A DNA stretch of 64,000 nt from an uncultured Clostridia bacterium. GTDB lineage: Bacteria > Bacillota > Clostridia > TANB77 > CAG-508. Where the stretch lies: assembly GCA_934180065.1 (NCBI GenBank), contig CAKPRA010000008.1, positions 1-64,000 of the forward strand, in the 5' to 3' direction. Each line of letters begins with the position of its first letter. The first letter of the stretch is position 1. The notes beneath the pieces are model-generated. The model was given only the letters and a program-made list of their open reading frames with translations, was not told the origin of the DNA and searched no databases. This document shows, piece by piece, positions 35,174-43,561 of this stretch. The position numbers and the translations under genes are program-made.

Positions 35174-36355
35174 CTATTGTTTAGGTACTTCATAAGGAGT
35201 GTTATTCTTTAATACAGCATAAATGATATTGCACATTTTTCTTGAAACAGCACCAATACAAGTTTTATGATGTTTACCTTCAGCACGTTTCTTTTGATAA
35301 TATGCTTTTAAAACAGGGTCAGTGTTAGAGGCAACCAAAGCCGCTTGAAATAGTGCTTTTCTCAAATATGGTGAACCACGTTTAGACATTACATTATGAG
35401 TACCTTCAAATTCACCAGATTGTGAAACAGTTGCATCAATACCAGCAAAGGCAACTAATTTTGAAGGGTTGTCAAAACGTTTAATGTCGCCTAATTCACT
35501 GATAATTACAGCACCAAGAACTGGACCAATACCAGGAATAGAAGTAATAGGAGAATTGATTTTTTCCATTAATTCTTTGATTTTGGTTTCACATTCTTTG
35601 ACTTGATTATCAATAAATTGAATTTGTTCAATTAATAATTTTAATTGAAATTTAAAACTTTCTTTAGAGAAAGTAATGCCAAATGAATTTTTTGCAGAAT
35701 TGATTAGTTTTTCAGCAGTACTTTGACCAACTTTCTTTCTGCTTAGAGCTTCAAGAGTTTCTGTTAAATCTTCAACAGAAAGTTCTTCAAAATCAGAAGG
35801 AGAAGAATAGTCTAAAAGTAGCTGTTTAGAGGTAGTTCCAAAAGTGTTAGAAAAGATAGTTTGATATTCAGGAAATACTTGATCAAGAACGCAAATAACT
35901 TTACGTTTTAGGTCACCAGCAGATTGAATAAGGTAGTTACGCATACGACAAATATTTCTAAGAGAATATAAATCTTCATTAGAAAGAGTTGTTTTAACAA
36001 AATCACCATAACGAATTAAATCTGCAATTAAAACAGAATCAATTGTATCATTTTTACGTTTACGAATTTCAGCGCCCTTACGCCATCCGTCAGTTTGAAT
36101 AGGGTTAATTACATGAATGCAATGAAAATCATAATCATAAAGAAATGAGTAAATTGAAAGCCAATAATGACCAGTTGCTTCCATACCTACTGTAATATCA
36201 GAGAAATCAGAATATTTCTTGATTATTTCAAGAAGAGATTTACCACCTTCGGTAGTGTTAGAAAAAGAGAAACCTTTAAAAATAGTTTTTCCTTTTTCAT
36301 CCATTAAGGAAGCAACATGAGTATTTTTAGCAATATCAATACCTAAATAAAACAT
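35174..36355 (-). CDS. IS110-family DEDD transposase
   Basis: The 393-residue protein starts at ATG 36355 behind GAGGTGTTTTATT. The N-terminal DEDD domain begins MFYLGIDIAKNTHVASL (catalytic Asp7) and contains GMEATGHYW and KNDTIDSVLIADL. The C-terminal transposase_20 domain has ITSIPGIGPVLGAVIISELG and FAGIDATVSQSGEFEG, with the conserved serine in this region (VMSKRGSPYLRKAL nearby). Full length, no disruption, so likely active. IS110 recombinases are guided by a bridge RNA coded in the non-coding end of the element. Confidence 0.95.
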   Translation of the reverse strand: MFYLGIDIAKNTHVASLMDEKGKTIFKGFSFSNTTEGGKSLLEIIKKYSDFSDITVGMEATGHYWLSIYSFLYDYDFHCIHVINPIQTDGWRKGAEIRKRKNDTIDSVLIADLIRYGDFVKTTLSNEDLYSLRNICRMRNYLIQSAGDLKRKVICVLDQVFPEYQTIFSNTFGTTSKQLLLDYSSPSDFEELSVEDLTETLEALSRKKVGQSTAEKLINSAKNSFGITFSKESFKFQLKLLIEQIQFIDNQVKECETKIKELMEKINSPITSIPGIGPVLGAVIISELGDIKRFDNPSKLVAFAGIDATVSQSGEFEGTHNVMSKRGSPYLRKALFQAALVASNTDPVLKAYYQKKRAEGKHHKTCIGAVSRKMCNIIYAVLKNNTPYEVPKQ

Positions 36356-36369
36356 AATAAAACACCTCA

Positions 36370-36559
36370 AATATAAAATTTTAGATAGTGTAAATCCTTT
36401 ACTCTTATAAGCGATACAACCTTGTTATATATACGGAGAAAATCCTAAAAAGGAAGTCAACATCCAACTCATTCATATACAGCCGATAAGAAAGAGGCGC
36501 TAGTCTTTCGGGCACGAAGATAAACTTCAAGGAATGAAGAGCGACACTCTATCTAAGTT
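36370..36559 (-). ncRNA. Candidate IS110 bridge RNA
   Basis: Upstream of the transposase, on its strand, TTGCCA (36594-36589), 17 bp and TATAAT (36571-36566) make a promoter. The following roughly 190 nt carry no gene but several stems, with the run of GC-rich loops at 36485-36545. Size, place and orientation match the bridge RNAs of IS110-group elements, which pair with target and donor DNA. The pairing loops cannot be assigned without a clean target site. Confidence 0.6.
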
Positions 36560-36596
36560 ACCATAATTATACTAAGATATAATGATGGTGGCAATA

Positions 36597-36626
36597 GGTT
36601 TATAGGTAAATCCTTTATTAAAAACC
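36597..36626. repeat. Repeated stem-loop sequence, copy 1
   Basis: GGTTTATAGGTAAATCC at 36597-36613, then AAAAACCTAAAT, recurs at 63085-63113. AGGTTT and AAACCT can pair. It adjoins the IS110 right edge and precedes the holin gene. Confidence 0.6.
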
Positions 36627-36655
36627 TAAATATATTATACAAGGAATGAGAAATC

Positions 36656-36988
36656 ATGTCAGAAAATTACATTGAAATTTTTTCTGCAATAGAGAAATTC
36701 GGAGGGCTAGTAATATTAGCCTTCCTTTTTGTTTACGTTTTTTTTACAGATAGAAAGAAACAAGAGCAAAAAGATATTGAATTAAAAGAAGAAAAGAAAA
36801 ATAATAATGCAGTATTATCAGAATTATCTGCATCAAACAGAAATATAGCTGAAAGCTTAAATTTATTAAAGACAAGTATAGATAATAACACAACTGAGTT
36901 CAAACAGCATGATGAAAGGGCAATACAGCAGTTTAATGTTTTAAATGAAAAGTTAATAAAAATAAATGAAAAATTAACAAAAAAATAG
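36656..36988 (+). CDS. Holin (BhlA/UviB-like)
   Basis: A 110-residue protein with one N-terminal membrane helix (about 17-33, GGLVILAFLFVYVFF) followed by a charged coiled-coil tail, the build of BhlA-type holins. It lies directly before the endolysin. AAGGAATGAG precedes the ATG. It would permeabilise the membrane at the end of infection. Confidence 0.78.
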   Translation: MSENYIEIFSAIEKFGGLVILAFLFVYVFFTDRKKQEQKDIELKEEKKNNNAVLSELSASNRNIAESLNLLKTSIDNNTTEFKQHDERAIQQFNVLNEKLIKINEKLTKK

Positions 36989-37003
36989 AAAGGTGGAATA
37001 AAG

Positions 37004-38452
37004 ATGAGAAATAGAATATTAATAATATTAGCAAGTATATTAGCAATAATAGCAACATTATGCAATATTTATATACCAAATCATAAAATCAATAACACAA
37101 TACAAGAAACACAAAATATAATACAAGAAGAAATAAAAAATGACAATGTAACAGTATCAGAATATGTCTATGGAGAGTCAAATGATGTAAAAGATGCAAC
37201 AGTAAATAATAAAGAAGATATTTCTACAAAGCAATTACCAGAAACAACAGAAACAGAGGAAAAAAATGTTGAAGAAGAAATAACAACGGAAATAGATGCT
37301 CAAATAGAGCAAGAAAATATAAGTTATAATGGAGCTAGTACAGGGAATGGACTAGCTCTTTTAGGTGCATATCAAGGACTAACATACTACTCACAGGCTG
37401 ATTCACGATGGGCAAGTGTAATGTATTCTAGCAAAAATGATCCAACACAGACAATGAAAGCAAGTGCCTGTGGACCTACATCTGCCGCAATGGTTATTTC
37501 TAGCTCTAAAGGAAGTATATTACCAACAACATTAGCAAGTTTAGCAGTAAGTAATGGGTACAGAACTAAAAATTCAGGAACAGCATGGAGCTTCTATCCA
37601 TTTATAGCAGATTACTTTGGATTTAGCGAGTATTACACAACAGATAAATTAGAAACTGCATTAAATTATCTATCTCAAAAAAACAATGATGGAACTAGCA
37701 AATATTATATAATATGCAGTTGTGGTAGTGGTTTATTTACATATAACGGACATTACATAGTATTAACAAGTTTAGATGAAAATACAATGCAGGTATATGA
37801 TCCATATTTATACAATAACAAATTCGCAACAGCAACAAGAAAAAAGGCAAATGTAACTATATCTGGAAATTCTGTGTTTGTTAACAAAGAAGATTTCAGA
37901 AAATATGCAAACTATAAAAACTTTTGGATTTTTTCTAATGATAAAGGAAGCGGAAACTCTAATAATACTACTATAAATAATGTAACCAATTATACAAAAT
38001 ATGTTGCAACAAAAAGCTCAAGTTTAAATGTAAGAAAATCAGCAAGCATTAATTCAAGTAGGATTTATTCGCTTACGAAAGGAACTAAAGTGAATGTCAC
38101 AGAAACTAGCGGAAATTGGTCAAAAATAAGCAGTCCGGTTACAGGTTGGGTAAATACAACATATCTTTCATCTACGCAAGTGTACTCAATAGTGAACGAA
38201 AGTTCAAAGAATTATAAAATTGGTACATATAAGGTAACAAGTAATTTACATGTTAGAAGCGGTCCAGGAACAAATTATAAAATAAAAATATATAACCAAT
38301 TAACAAATAATGCTAGAGCTCAAAATAAACGATTAGGAAATCAATATTACAACGGATATTTAAAAGGTGTAATTTGTACAGTTACGCTGGTAAAAAGTAA
38401 CTGGGGCAAAACTACATCTGGCTGGATCTGTTTAGATTATTGTAAAAAATAA
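37004..38452 (+). CDS. Endolysin: C39-like peptidase with two SH3 domains
   Basis: The 482-residue protein has an N-terminal signal anchor (about 4-25). A C39-like cysteine peptidase domain follows: YYSQADSRWASVMY, Cys in ASACGPTSAA, His in YNGHYIVLTS and VYDPY. Two SH3b wall-binding domains end the protein (SSSLNVRKSASINSSRIYSL and NLHVRSGPGTNYKI). Such enzymes cut peptide cross-links in peptidoglycan. The signal anchor means it may reach the wall by the Sec pathway rather than only through the holin. Confidence 0.85.
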   Translation: MRNRILIILASILAIIATLCNIYIPNHKINNTIQETQNIIQEEIKNDNVTVSEYVYGESNDVKDATVNNKEDISTKQLPETTETEEKNVEEEITTEIDAQIEQENISYNGASTGNGLALLGAYQGLTYYSQADSRWASVMYSSKNDPTQTMKASACGPTSAAMVISSSKGSILPTTLASLAVSNGYRTKNSGTAWSFYPFIADYFGFSEYYTTDKLETALNYLSQKNNDGTSKYYIICSCGSGLFTYNGHYIVLTSLDENTMQVYDPYLYNNKFATATRKKANVTISGNSVFVNKEDFRKYANYKNFWIFSNDKGSGNSNNTTINNVTNYTKYVATKSSSLNVRKSASINSSRIYSLTKGTKVNVTETSGNWSKISSPVTGWVNTTYLSSTQVYSIVNESSKNYKIGTYKVTSNLHVRSGPGTNYKIKIYNQLTNNARAQNKRLGNQYYNGYLKGVICTVTLVKSNWGKTTSGWICLDYCKK

Positions 38453-38463
38453 AAAAATAATTA

Positions 38464-38492
38464 TTTACTACATCAATTATATGTGTTAAAAT
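38464..38492 (+). promoter_or_regulatory. Promoter of the cargo cassette
   Basis: TTTACT 38464-38469, 17 bp, TAAAAT 38487-38492. It lies after the endolysin and would let the three cargo genes be expressed in the lysogen independently of late transcription. Confidence 0.65.
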
Positions 38493-38520
38493 GACTCAAT
38501 AGAGTTACATATGTAATGGG

Positions 38521-39549
38521 GTGATAAATATACGAAAGAATAATCCAGAATATAGAGATTTCATAAGAAGAAAGAATGAAAAAAATTTAAGACAACGTAC
38601 TAAAAGAAAAAAAAGAAAATATACAACAAAAAAATATACAAGAAAAGATAAGAAACCTTATCGAATTTTCTCAGTGCCCAAAATATTTAGTATTCTAGAA
38701 AATCCAGAAGAAACTATAAGCTTTTTTAATAATGTAATAAAAGAAATCGAAAAAATATACTGTAATAACATATTATATATTTTTTTGATAGATATGGAGG
38801 ACGTTCAAAAGATTACAGGTGATGCTTTAATGTATTTTTTGACAGTAATGAGAAACTATAGAGTAAGAGGTTGTAAAGGAATATATTGGAGAGGCAATTT
38901 TCCAAAAAATGAAGACATATCTAATTTTTTAAAATGCTCTGGATTTTTAGGGTATTTAGATACACCTAAATGCAATTTGATGCATACTGATGAGAATATT
39001 CAGATTAAATCAGGTACTTTAATAGAACCAAATGTAATGAAATCGATTTGTGATTTTACAAATGATAAATTGAATACTGATAGAAAATATAGTAGATTTT
39101 TAGCTAATATGTTAACTGAACTAATGACGAATACTAAAGATCATGCATATAATAGTAATAATAAATTTGATTTTTGTTGGTATGTATTTGTTGAAAATTC
39201 ACAAGATTATATCAGATATACATTCATGGATAATGGACTAGGTATTCCAACAACTGTAAATAAACGATTAGGGGAAAAATTTAAGAAATATATAAATATT
39301 GATAAAGAATATAAATATATTGAATCATGCTTAAGTGGCAATTTTTTGAGAACCGAAACTAACCTTACTCATAGAGGAAAAGGATTGCCAGAAATAAACT
39401 CATATTATAATGATAATAAAATGTCCAATTTGACCATAATATCAAATCATGCATATTATCAAAAAAATAAATCAAAAGATTTGATAAACCATTTATTTGG
39501 AACGATAGTTTATTGGGAAATAGATAAAAATCAGAAAGGAGATATATAG
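38521..39549 (+). CDS. STAS-GHKL ATPase fusion protein
   Basis: The 342-residue protein has a very basic N-terminus (1-45), a STAS-like domain (about 48-145, with IFLIDMEDVQKITGDALMYF) and a histidine-kinase-type ATPase (about 170-335). The ATP site shows the N box ELMTNTKDHAY (Asn204), G1 DNGLGIP (237-243) and G2 HRGKGLPEI. It lacks a phospho-accepting His domain, like anti-sigma kinases. GTG 38521 is taken as start; the GGGG ribosome site touches it and would suit an ATA nine bases on better. It is the first gene of a three-gene prophage cassette and probably signals with the DUF4325 partner. Confidence 0.8.
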   Translation: MINIRKNNPEYRDFIRRKNEKNLRQRTKRKKRKYTTKKYTRKDKKPYRIFSVPKIFSILENPEETISFFNNVIKEIEKIYCNNILYIFLIDMEDVQKITGDALMYFLTVMRNYRVRGCKGIYWRGNFPKNEDISNFLKCSGFLGYLDTPKCNLMHTDENIQIKSGTLIEPNVMKSICDFTNDKLNTDRKYSRFLANMLTELMTNTKDHAYNSNNKFDFCWYVFVENSQDYIRYTFMDNGLGIPTTVNKRLGEKFKKYINIDKEYKYIESCLSGNFLRTETNLTHRGKGLPEINSYYNDNKMSNLTIISNHAYYQKNKSKDLINHLFGTIVYWEIDKNQKGDI

Positions 39550-39550
39550 A

Positions 39551-39883
39551 ATGAACATAAATATTTGTGAGGAATATACTGATGCACCAGGTGGGAGATA
39601 CGAGAGCCAAGGTCCTTTTTCAGGGGAGAATTTCAGAAAAAAAATATTGAAACCTAGATTTATTGAAGCTGCAAACAAAGAGGAAAAGTTATTTATTGAC
39701 TTTGATGGTGGCTATGGTTACGGTTCATCTTTTTTAGAAGAAGCTTTTGGAGGCATAATAAGAGAGTTAAAAGAAGAAAAAAATTCAATTTATAAGAAAG
39801 CGTTGGATATAATAGAAATTAAATCGGATGATGAGCCAAATTTAATACAAAGAGTAAAAGACTATATGAAAAATGAAATCTAA
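39551..39883 (+). CDS. DUF4325 STAS-like protein
   Basis: A 110-residue protein behind GAAAGGAG, one base after the ATPase gene. GPFSGENFRKKILKPRF and FIDFDGGYGYGSSFLEEAFG are the signature of DUF4325, a STAS-like family that is typically coded next to GHKL ATPases. By analogy to anti-anti-sigma factors it may be the phosphorylated partner of the ATPase, but the conserved phospho-site is not established. Confidence 0.82.
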   Translation: MNINICEEYTDAPGGRYESQGPFSGENFRKKILKPRFIEAANKEEKLFIDFDGGYGYGSSFLEEAFGGIIRELKEEKNSIYKKALDIIEIKSDDEPNLIQRVKDYMKNEI

Positions 39884-39898
39884 AGATAAGGAGATATT

Positions 39899-40450
39899 AT
39901 GGTAGTACAATTTGAAATAAAAAAGAAACACTGTTATATTGCAATAATATTAATATTTTTTGTAATAATTTCATTTATCAATATCAAATGTTTAGAATAT
40001 AATTGGAAAGAATATTTTAGGATGTCTTTACAAGAAATTCTAACCATAATTGTAGGAAGTATTGTTATTTACTGTTTGACAAAAAAAGATAATAAAGAGT
40101 CAAAGTTATATGATAAAGTTGAAAAAAAATGTGAGGATTTAAAAGAATATATTAAAATTAACTTAAAGGATATTCCATCAATGCTAAAAGAAGAACGATT
40201 GCTTAAAATAAGATATATTTCTAATCAAGTATCTAATATAGAAAGATATATTGATAATATAGATAAGCTGTCTGAAAATTATAGAAAAATGAAAGAGGCG
40301 TTTGATAACTTGAATGATTTTATATCTGACAATATAGATCAAAGCAAAGAATATTTTGATAAAGATAATAGAAAGATAAAATTAGAAAGGTTGATTAACA
40401 ATGTCGAACTTAGAATAGAAGATATAATAATTTTTACATATATAAATTAA
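39899..40450 (+). CDS. Two-helix membrane protein with coiled coil
   Basis: The 183-residue protein has two membrane helices (about 13-30 and 46-62) and a long cytoplasmic coiled coil (about 65-175). No known family. ATAAGGAGATATT precedes the ATG, 15 bp after the DUF4325 gene. As the only membrane component of the cassette it is the natural candidate for an effector or a sensor coupled to the ATPase. Confidence 0.7.
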   Translation: MVVQFEIKKKHCYIAIILIFFVIISFINIKCLEYNWKEYFRMSLQEILTIIVGSIVIYCLTKKDNKESKLYDKVEKKCEDLKEYIKINLKDIPSMLKEERLLKIRYISNQVSNIERYIDNIDKLSENYRKMKEAFDNLNDFISDNIDQSKEYFDKDNRKIKLERLINNVELRIEDIIIFTYIN

Positions 40451-40503
40451 AGTATCATATCTCTATATATAGTTGGTTAAAAATTTTGATTATAGATGAT
40501 AGA

Positions 40504-40556
40504 AGGAGACTAAATATTATTGAACATAAAAGAGTTCAATAATATTTAGTCTTCTT
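40504..40556. terminator. Bidirectional terminator between cassette and XRE gene
   Basis: GACTAAATATTATTGAAC at 40508-40525 is the exact complement of 40534-40551, with flanking A- and T-rich runs. It ends both converging transcripts. Confidence 0.9.
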
Positions 40557-40878
40557 TTTCTTGCATTTCAATATTAATTAATAAATCCAAAATCTGACTT
40601 ATTTCCATAACTTCGGAGGAATTTAAGCCGTATTTCTCTACTCTCTTATACATTTCTTCCTTTAATTCCTCTATATCAAATTTGCTGAAAAATAAATCCT
40701 TAATATTAACATCTAATCCATTAGCAATACTATATAAAACAGCCAAGGTAGGATTTAATTTTATATTATTTTCCAATTTGTATAAATAAGCTCTAGAAAT
40801 TCCCGTAATTTTTTCTAATTTATATAAAGTTATTCCCTTTTTCTTTCTAATATTTTTTATGTTAAAAACAATCATCAT
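40546..40878 (-). CDS. XRE-family regulator near attR
   Basis: The 110-residue protein starts MMIVFNIKNIRKKKG and has a classic helix-turn-helix (LYKLEKITGISRAYLYKLEN), then LNPTLAVLYSIANGLDVNIK. AGAGGTGCA precedes ATG 40878. The C-terminal part may dimerise. It converges on the STAS-ATPase cassette and could control that cassette or compensate for the broken main repressor; neither is shown by the sequence. Confidence 0.85.
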   Translation of the reverse strand: MMIVFNIKNIRKKKGITLYKLEKITGISRAYLYKLENNIKLNPTLAVLYSIANGLDVNIKDLFFSKFDIEELKEEMYKRVEKYGLNSSEVMEISQILDLLINIEMQEKED

Positions 40879-41029
40879 TGCACCTCTAAAATAGTATCTC
40901 TTTATTTTATAAAATTATTAGTATATCCGCAATATGAAACTCCAGGGAAACGCTTCTGTCGAACGGTTTTCCTTGACTTTTTATAGCAGTATAATAGAAT
41001 AAAAGAAAATGAAAATTGGAGTGGTGCAG

Positions 41030-41188
41030 ATGAAAGAAAAAATGGAAGAAAAAATTGTAAATGAAATCAGCAAGGAATTTAATAAAAAGCCAGAATTAGT
41101 TGAAGTAATGCTAACAACATGCCATATAGAGGGATATGATTTAGATGATACAAGAAAGATATTAAAAGAATTTTATAAAACATATTAA
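41030..41188 (+). CDS. 52-residue acidic/helical small protein
   Basis: ATG 41030 follows GGAGTGGTGCAG. The peptide is helical with KPELVEVMLTTCHIEGYDLD, reminiscent of a small UBA-like three-helix fold. It is the last gene before attR and is read divergently from the XRE regulator. Function unknown. Confidence 0.55.
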   Translation: MKEKMEEKIVNEISKEFNKKPELVEVMLTTCHIEGYDLDDTRKILKEFYKTY

Positions 41189-41264
41189 CAGAAATATTGA
41201 CAAATTTAGAGATTACTTATAGAATAAAGATAATGTGATTAGAAGTATAATAGAAAATATTAAA

Positions 41265-41298
41265 TTGCATTCAAATTGCATTCAAAAAATAAAAAAAG
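41265..41298. repeat. Integrase arm-type repeats at the right end
   Basis: TTGCATTCAAATTGCATTC and an A-rich tail repeat the arrangement at 9051-9080 beside attL. Confidence 0.65.
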
Positions 41299-41340
41299 TG
41301 AATAAATTACAATCACAATGCGGACTTACAAACCTTCAAA

Positions 41341-41357
41341 TCTGGTTGTAAGCTCCA
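41341..41357 (+). other. attR core (17 bp)
   Basis: TCTGGTTGTAAGCTCCA, identical to the 3' end of tRNA-Thr at 8877-8893. Chromosomal sequence resumes after it. Confidence 0.93.
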
Positions 41358-41389
41358 TAGTTTTTTTACAAGAAAGGTATGATTACAAA

Positions 41390-42481
41390 ATGAAAATAGG
41401 AATAGTAGGACTTCCAAATGTTGGAAAAAGTACATTATTTAATGCAATAACAAATGCAGGAGCTGAATGTGCAAATTATCCTTTTTGTACAATAGAGCCA
41501 AATGTTGGAGTTGTTCCAGTACCTGATGAAAGACTAGATAATTTAGCAAAAATGTATAATCCAGAAAAAGTTACACATGCAATAATTGAATTTGTTGATA
41601 TAGCAGGTTTAGTAAAAGGTGCTAGTAAAGGCGAAGGATTGGGAAATAAATTTTTATCTCATATAAGAGAAGTTGATAGTATAGCTCAAGTTGTAAGATG
41701 TTTTGAAGATCCAAATGTTGTCCACGTTGATGGAAGCATCGATCCAGTTAGAGATATCGATACAATTAACTTAGAGCTTATTTTTGCGGATTTAGAAACT
41801 GTTGAAAAAAGATTAGAAAGAGCAAAGAAAAATTTAAAAGCTGATAAAAAGTATCAAGCTGAAATAGATGTTTTAGAAAAAATAAAAGTAGCCCTAGAAG
41901 CTGGAAAAACAGCAAGAATGGTAGAGCTAAATGAAGATGAGCAAGAGCTTATAAAAGATGCATTTTTATTAACAATAAAACCAACTTTATATATTGCTAA
42001 TGTGTCAGAAGAGCAATTAGCAGATGCCGAAAATGATGAAAATGTAAAAAAAGTTATAGAAATTGCCAAAAAAGAGCATGCGGAAGTAATTCCATTATGT
42101 ATTAAAATTGAAGAAGAGCTTGCAAGTATAGATGATGATGAAAAAGCAGATATGTTAGAAATGCTAGGTTTATCTGAATCTGGTTTAGATAAAGTTATAA
42201 AATCAAGCTATGATCTTTTAGGTTTAATGTCATTTTTAACAGCTGGTGAGCCTGAAGTTAGAGCTTGGACTATAAAAAAAGGTACAAAGGCACCACAAGC
42301 TGCAGGAAAAATACATTCTGATATTGAAAGAGGATTTATCAGAGCTGAGGTTGTTTCATATGATGACTTAATGAAAGAAGGCTCTATGAATGCTGTAAAA
42401 GAAAAAGGTTTATTACGTTCAGAAGGTAAAGAATATGTTATGCAAGATGGAGATATTGTATTATTTAGATTTAATGTATAA
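41390..42481 (+). CDS. ychF: Redox-regulated ATPase YchF
   Basis: The 363-residue Obg-family P-loop protein begins MKIGIVGLPNVGKSTLFNAI (Walker A GLPNVGKS). G3 is DIAGLVKGASKGEGLGN, and the C-terminal TGS domain includes GDIVLFRFNV. It prefers ATP because the G4 motif is altered, and acts at the ribosome in stress. ATG 41390 is chosen by homology; a longer reading would start inside attR. A weak AGAAAGG lies 13-18 bases upstream. The prophage sits between it and tRNA-Thr. Confidence 0.95.
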   Translation: MKIGIVGLPNVGKSTLFNAITNAGAECANYPFCTIEPNVGVVPVPDERLDNLAKMYNPEKVTHAIIEFVDIAGLVKGASKGEGLGNKFLSHIREVDSIAQVVRCFEDPNVVHVDGSIDPVRDIDTINLELIFADLETVEKRLERAKKNLKADKKYQAEIDVLEKIKVALEAGKTARMVELNEDEQELIKDAFLLTIKPTLYIANVSEEQLADAENDENVKKVIEIAKKEHAEVIPLCIKIEEELASIDDDEKADMLEMLGLSESGLDKVIKSSYDLLGLMSFLTAGEPEVRAWTIKKGTKAPQAAGKIHSDIERGFIRAEVVSYDDLMKEGSMNAVKEKGLLRSEGKEYVMQDGDIVLFRFNV

Positions 42482-42583
42482 ACTAAATAGTTATTATTCA
42501 AATTTGAGAACATAGAATTAATTGATTTAATATAATAAATAAAAATGTTATTAATATTATGAAATATTCAAAGGAGGAAATTT

Positions 42584-43489
42584 ATGGAGAAAGAAAAAAG
42601 CAGAAAATCGCATTCTAAAATTTTTAAGTTATTTTCAATAATCATATTAAGTATTTCAATACTGTTTTGTTCAACTGTATTAAATAAAAAAGCTGTATTT
42701 GCAGATTCTGGATATGATTTTAGTTATGATAGTGGAAGTAGTAGTAGTTCATCAGATTGGGGAAGCTCAAGTTATGACGGAAGCTCCTATGATTATGATG
42801 GAGATTTAGATGGGGGAAGTATAGTAGGAACTATAATTTTTTTCATAATATTATTTGTGATTTTAGTTATAGTAAATGCATGTAAAAAATCAACACCTAC
42901 AACATCAAATACTGTTTCAACTGTAAATGATCAAGCTGTTGTAAATAGAATTAAAGAATATATTCCAAACTTCGATAGAGCACAATTCTTATCAGATGGA
43001 TTTAATATTTACAAAGATGTTCAAAATGCATGGATGAACTTTAAACTAGATGATGTTAAAGATAAGATTACAGATGAAATGTTTAATATGTATCAATCTG
43101 AATTAGATGCACTTGAAATTAAAGGCGAACAAAATATAATGAAAGACTTTACTTTAAAATCAAATTATTTGAAGGATGTTGTTAAACAAAATGATAATAT
43201 TACAATTACAACATGTTATGTAATTGATTTCTATGACTATATTGTTGAACAATCAACAGGTAAAGTTTTAAGAGGATCTTCAACAACTAAGATGAGAGTA
43301 ACGTATGAAATGAAATTTAGAAAGACCTTAGATGAGAAACTTACAGTAGATAAATGTCCATGTTGTGGAGCTGAAATTAAACAATTAAACGGATCTGGAA
43401 CTTGCGAATATTGTGGATCTAAGATTGTTTCTGAAAATTCTAAATGGGTTCTTACTGATAAAAAAATAACAAATCAAACTAGAGCTTAA
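42584..43489 (+). CDS. Tim44-like membrane protein with zinc ribbon
   Basis: A 301-residue protein behind AAAGGAGGAAATTT. An N-terminal signal or membrane helix (about 14-38) is followed by an extracellular-type Ser/Gly/Asp/Tyr-rich segment (45-82) and a second helix (about 88-104, VGTIIFFIILFVILVIV). The Tim44-like domain spans about 125-260. It ends with a zinc ribbon (CPCCGAE and CEYCGSK). Related proteins are conserved in Firmicutes without a settled role. The next gene is a shorter paralogue lacking the membrane part. Confidence 0.75.
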   Translation: MEKEKSRKSHSKIFKLFSIIILSISILFCSTVLNKKAVFADSGYDFSYDSGSSSSSSDWGSSSYDGSSYDYDGDLDGGSIVGTIIFFIILFVILVIVNACKKSTPTTSNTVSTVNDQAVVNRIKEYIPNFDRAQFLSDGFNIYKDVQNAWMNFKLDDVKDKITDEMFNMYQSELDALEIKGEQNIMKDFTLKSNYLKDVVKQNDNITITTCYVIDFYDYIVEQSTGKVLRGSSTTKMRVTYEMKFRKTLDEKLTVDKCPCCGAEIKQLNGSGTCEYCGSKIVSENSKWVLTDKKITNQTRA

Positions 43490-43501
43490 ATAAAATGATG
43501 A

Positions 43502-43540
43502 TATATACTAGGAAATTATAATTCCTAGTATATATTTTAA
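43502..43540 (+). terminator. Terminator after the Tim44-like gene
   Basis: ATATACTAGGAA-ATTATAA-TTCCTAGTATAT followed by TTTT. Confidence 0.8.
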
Positions 43541-43561
43541 TTAAGAAAGGATATATTGATT

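Larger units (their letters stand above)
35100..36600 (-). mobile_element. IS110-family element inside the prophage
   Basis: The element includes the transposase, about 75-100 bp beyond its stop codon on the left and about 240 bp before its start on the right. IS110 elements have no inverted repeats, so the ends cannot be fixed from one copy; limits given are rough. It separates the tail fibre and holin genes. A repeated hairpin sequence lies at its right edge (36597-36613). Confidence 0.75.
8877..41357. mobile_element. Siphophage-type prophage integrated in tRNA-Thr
   Basis: The element is about 32.5 kb and bounded by a 17-bp direct repeat, TCTGGTTGTAAGCTCCA, at 8877-8893 (attL, within tRNA-Thr) and 41341-41357 (attR). 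Gene order from left: integrase, lysogeny switch, replication, RusA, late regulator, HNH/terminase, HK97-type head, tail, holin/endolysin and a cargo cassette. All structural genes seem intact, but the repressor gene is frameshifted, the replication initiator seems split and an IS110 element sits between the tail fibre and holin genes. It may be unable to maintain or complete a normal cycle. Confidence 0.95.

Noticed and set aside
40950..40980. CGAACGGTTTTCC as a possible LexA/SOS box before the XRE gene
   Set aside because: The Firmicute SOS box needs GAAC-N4-GTTC; the right half does not match.
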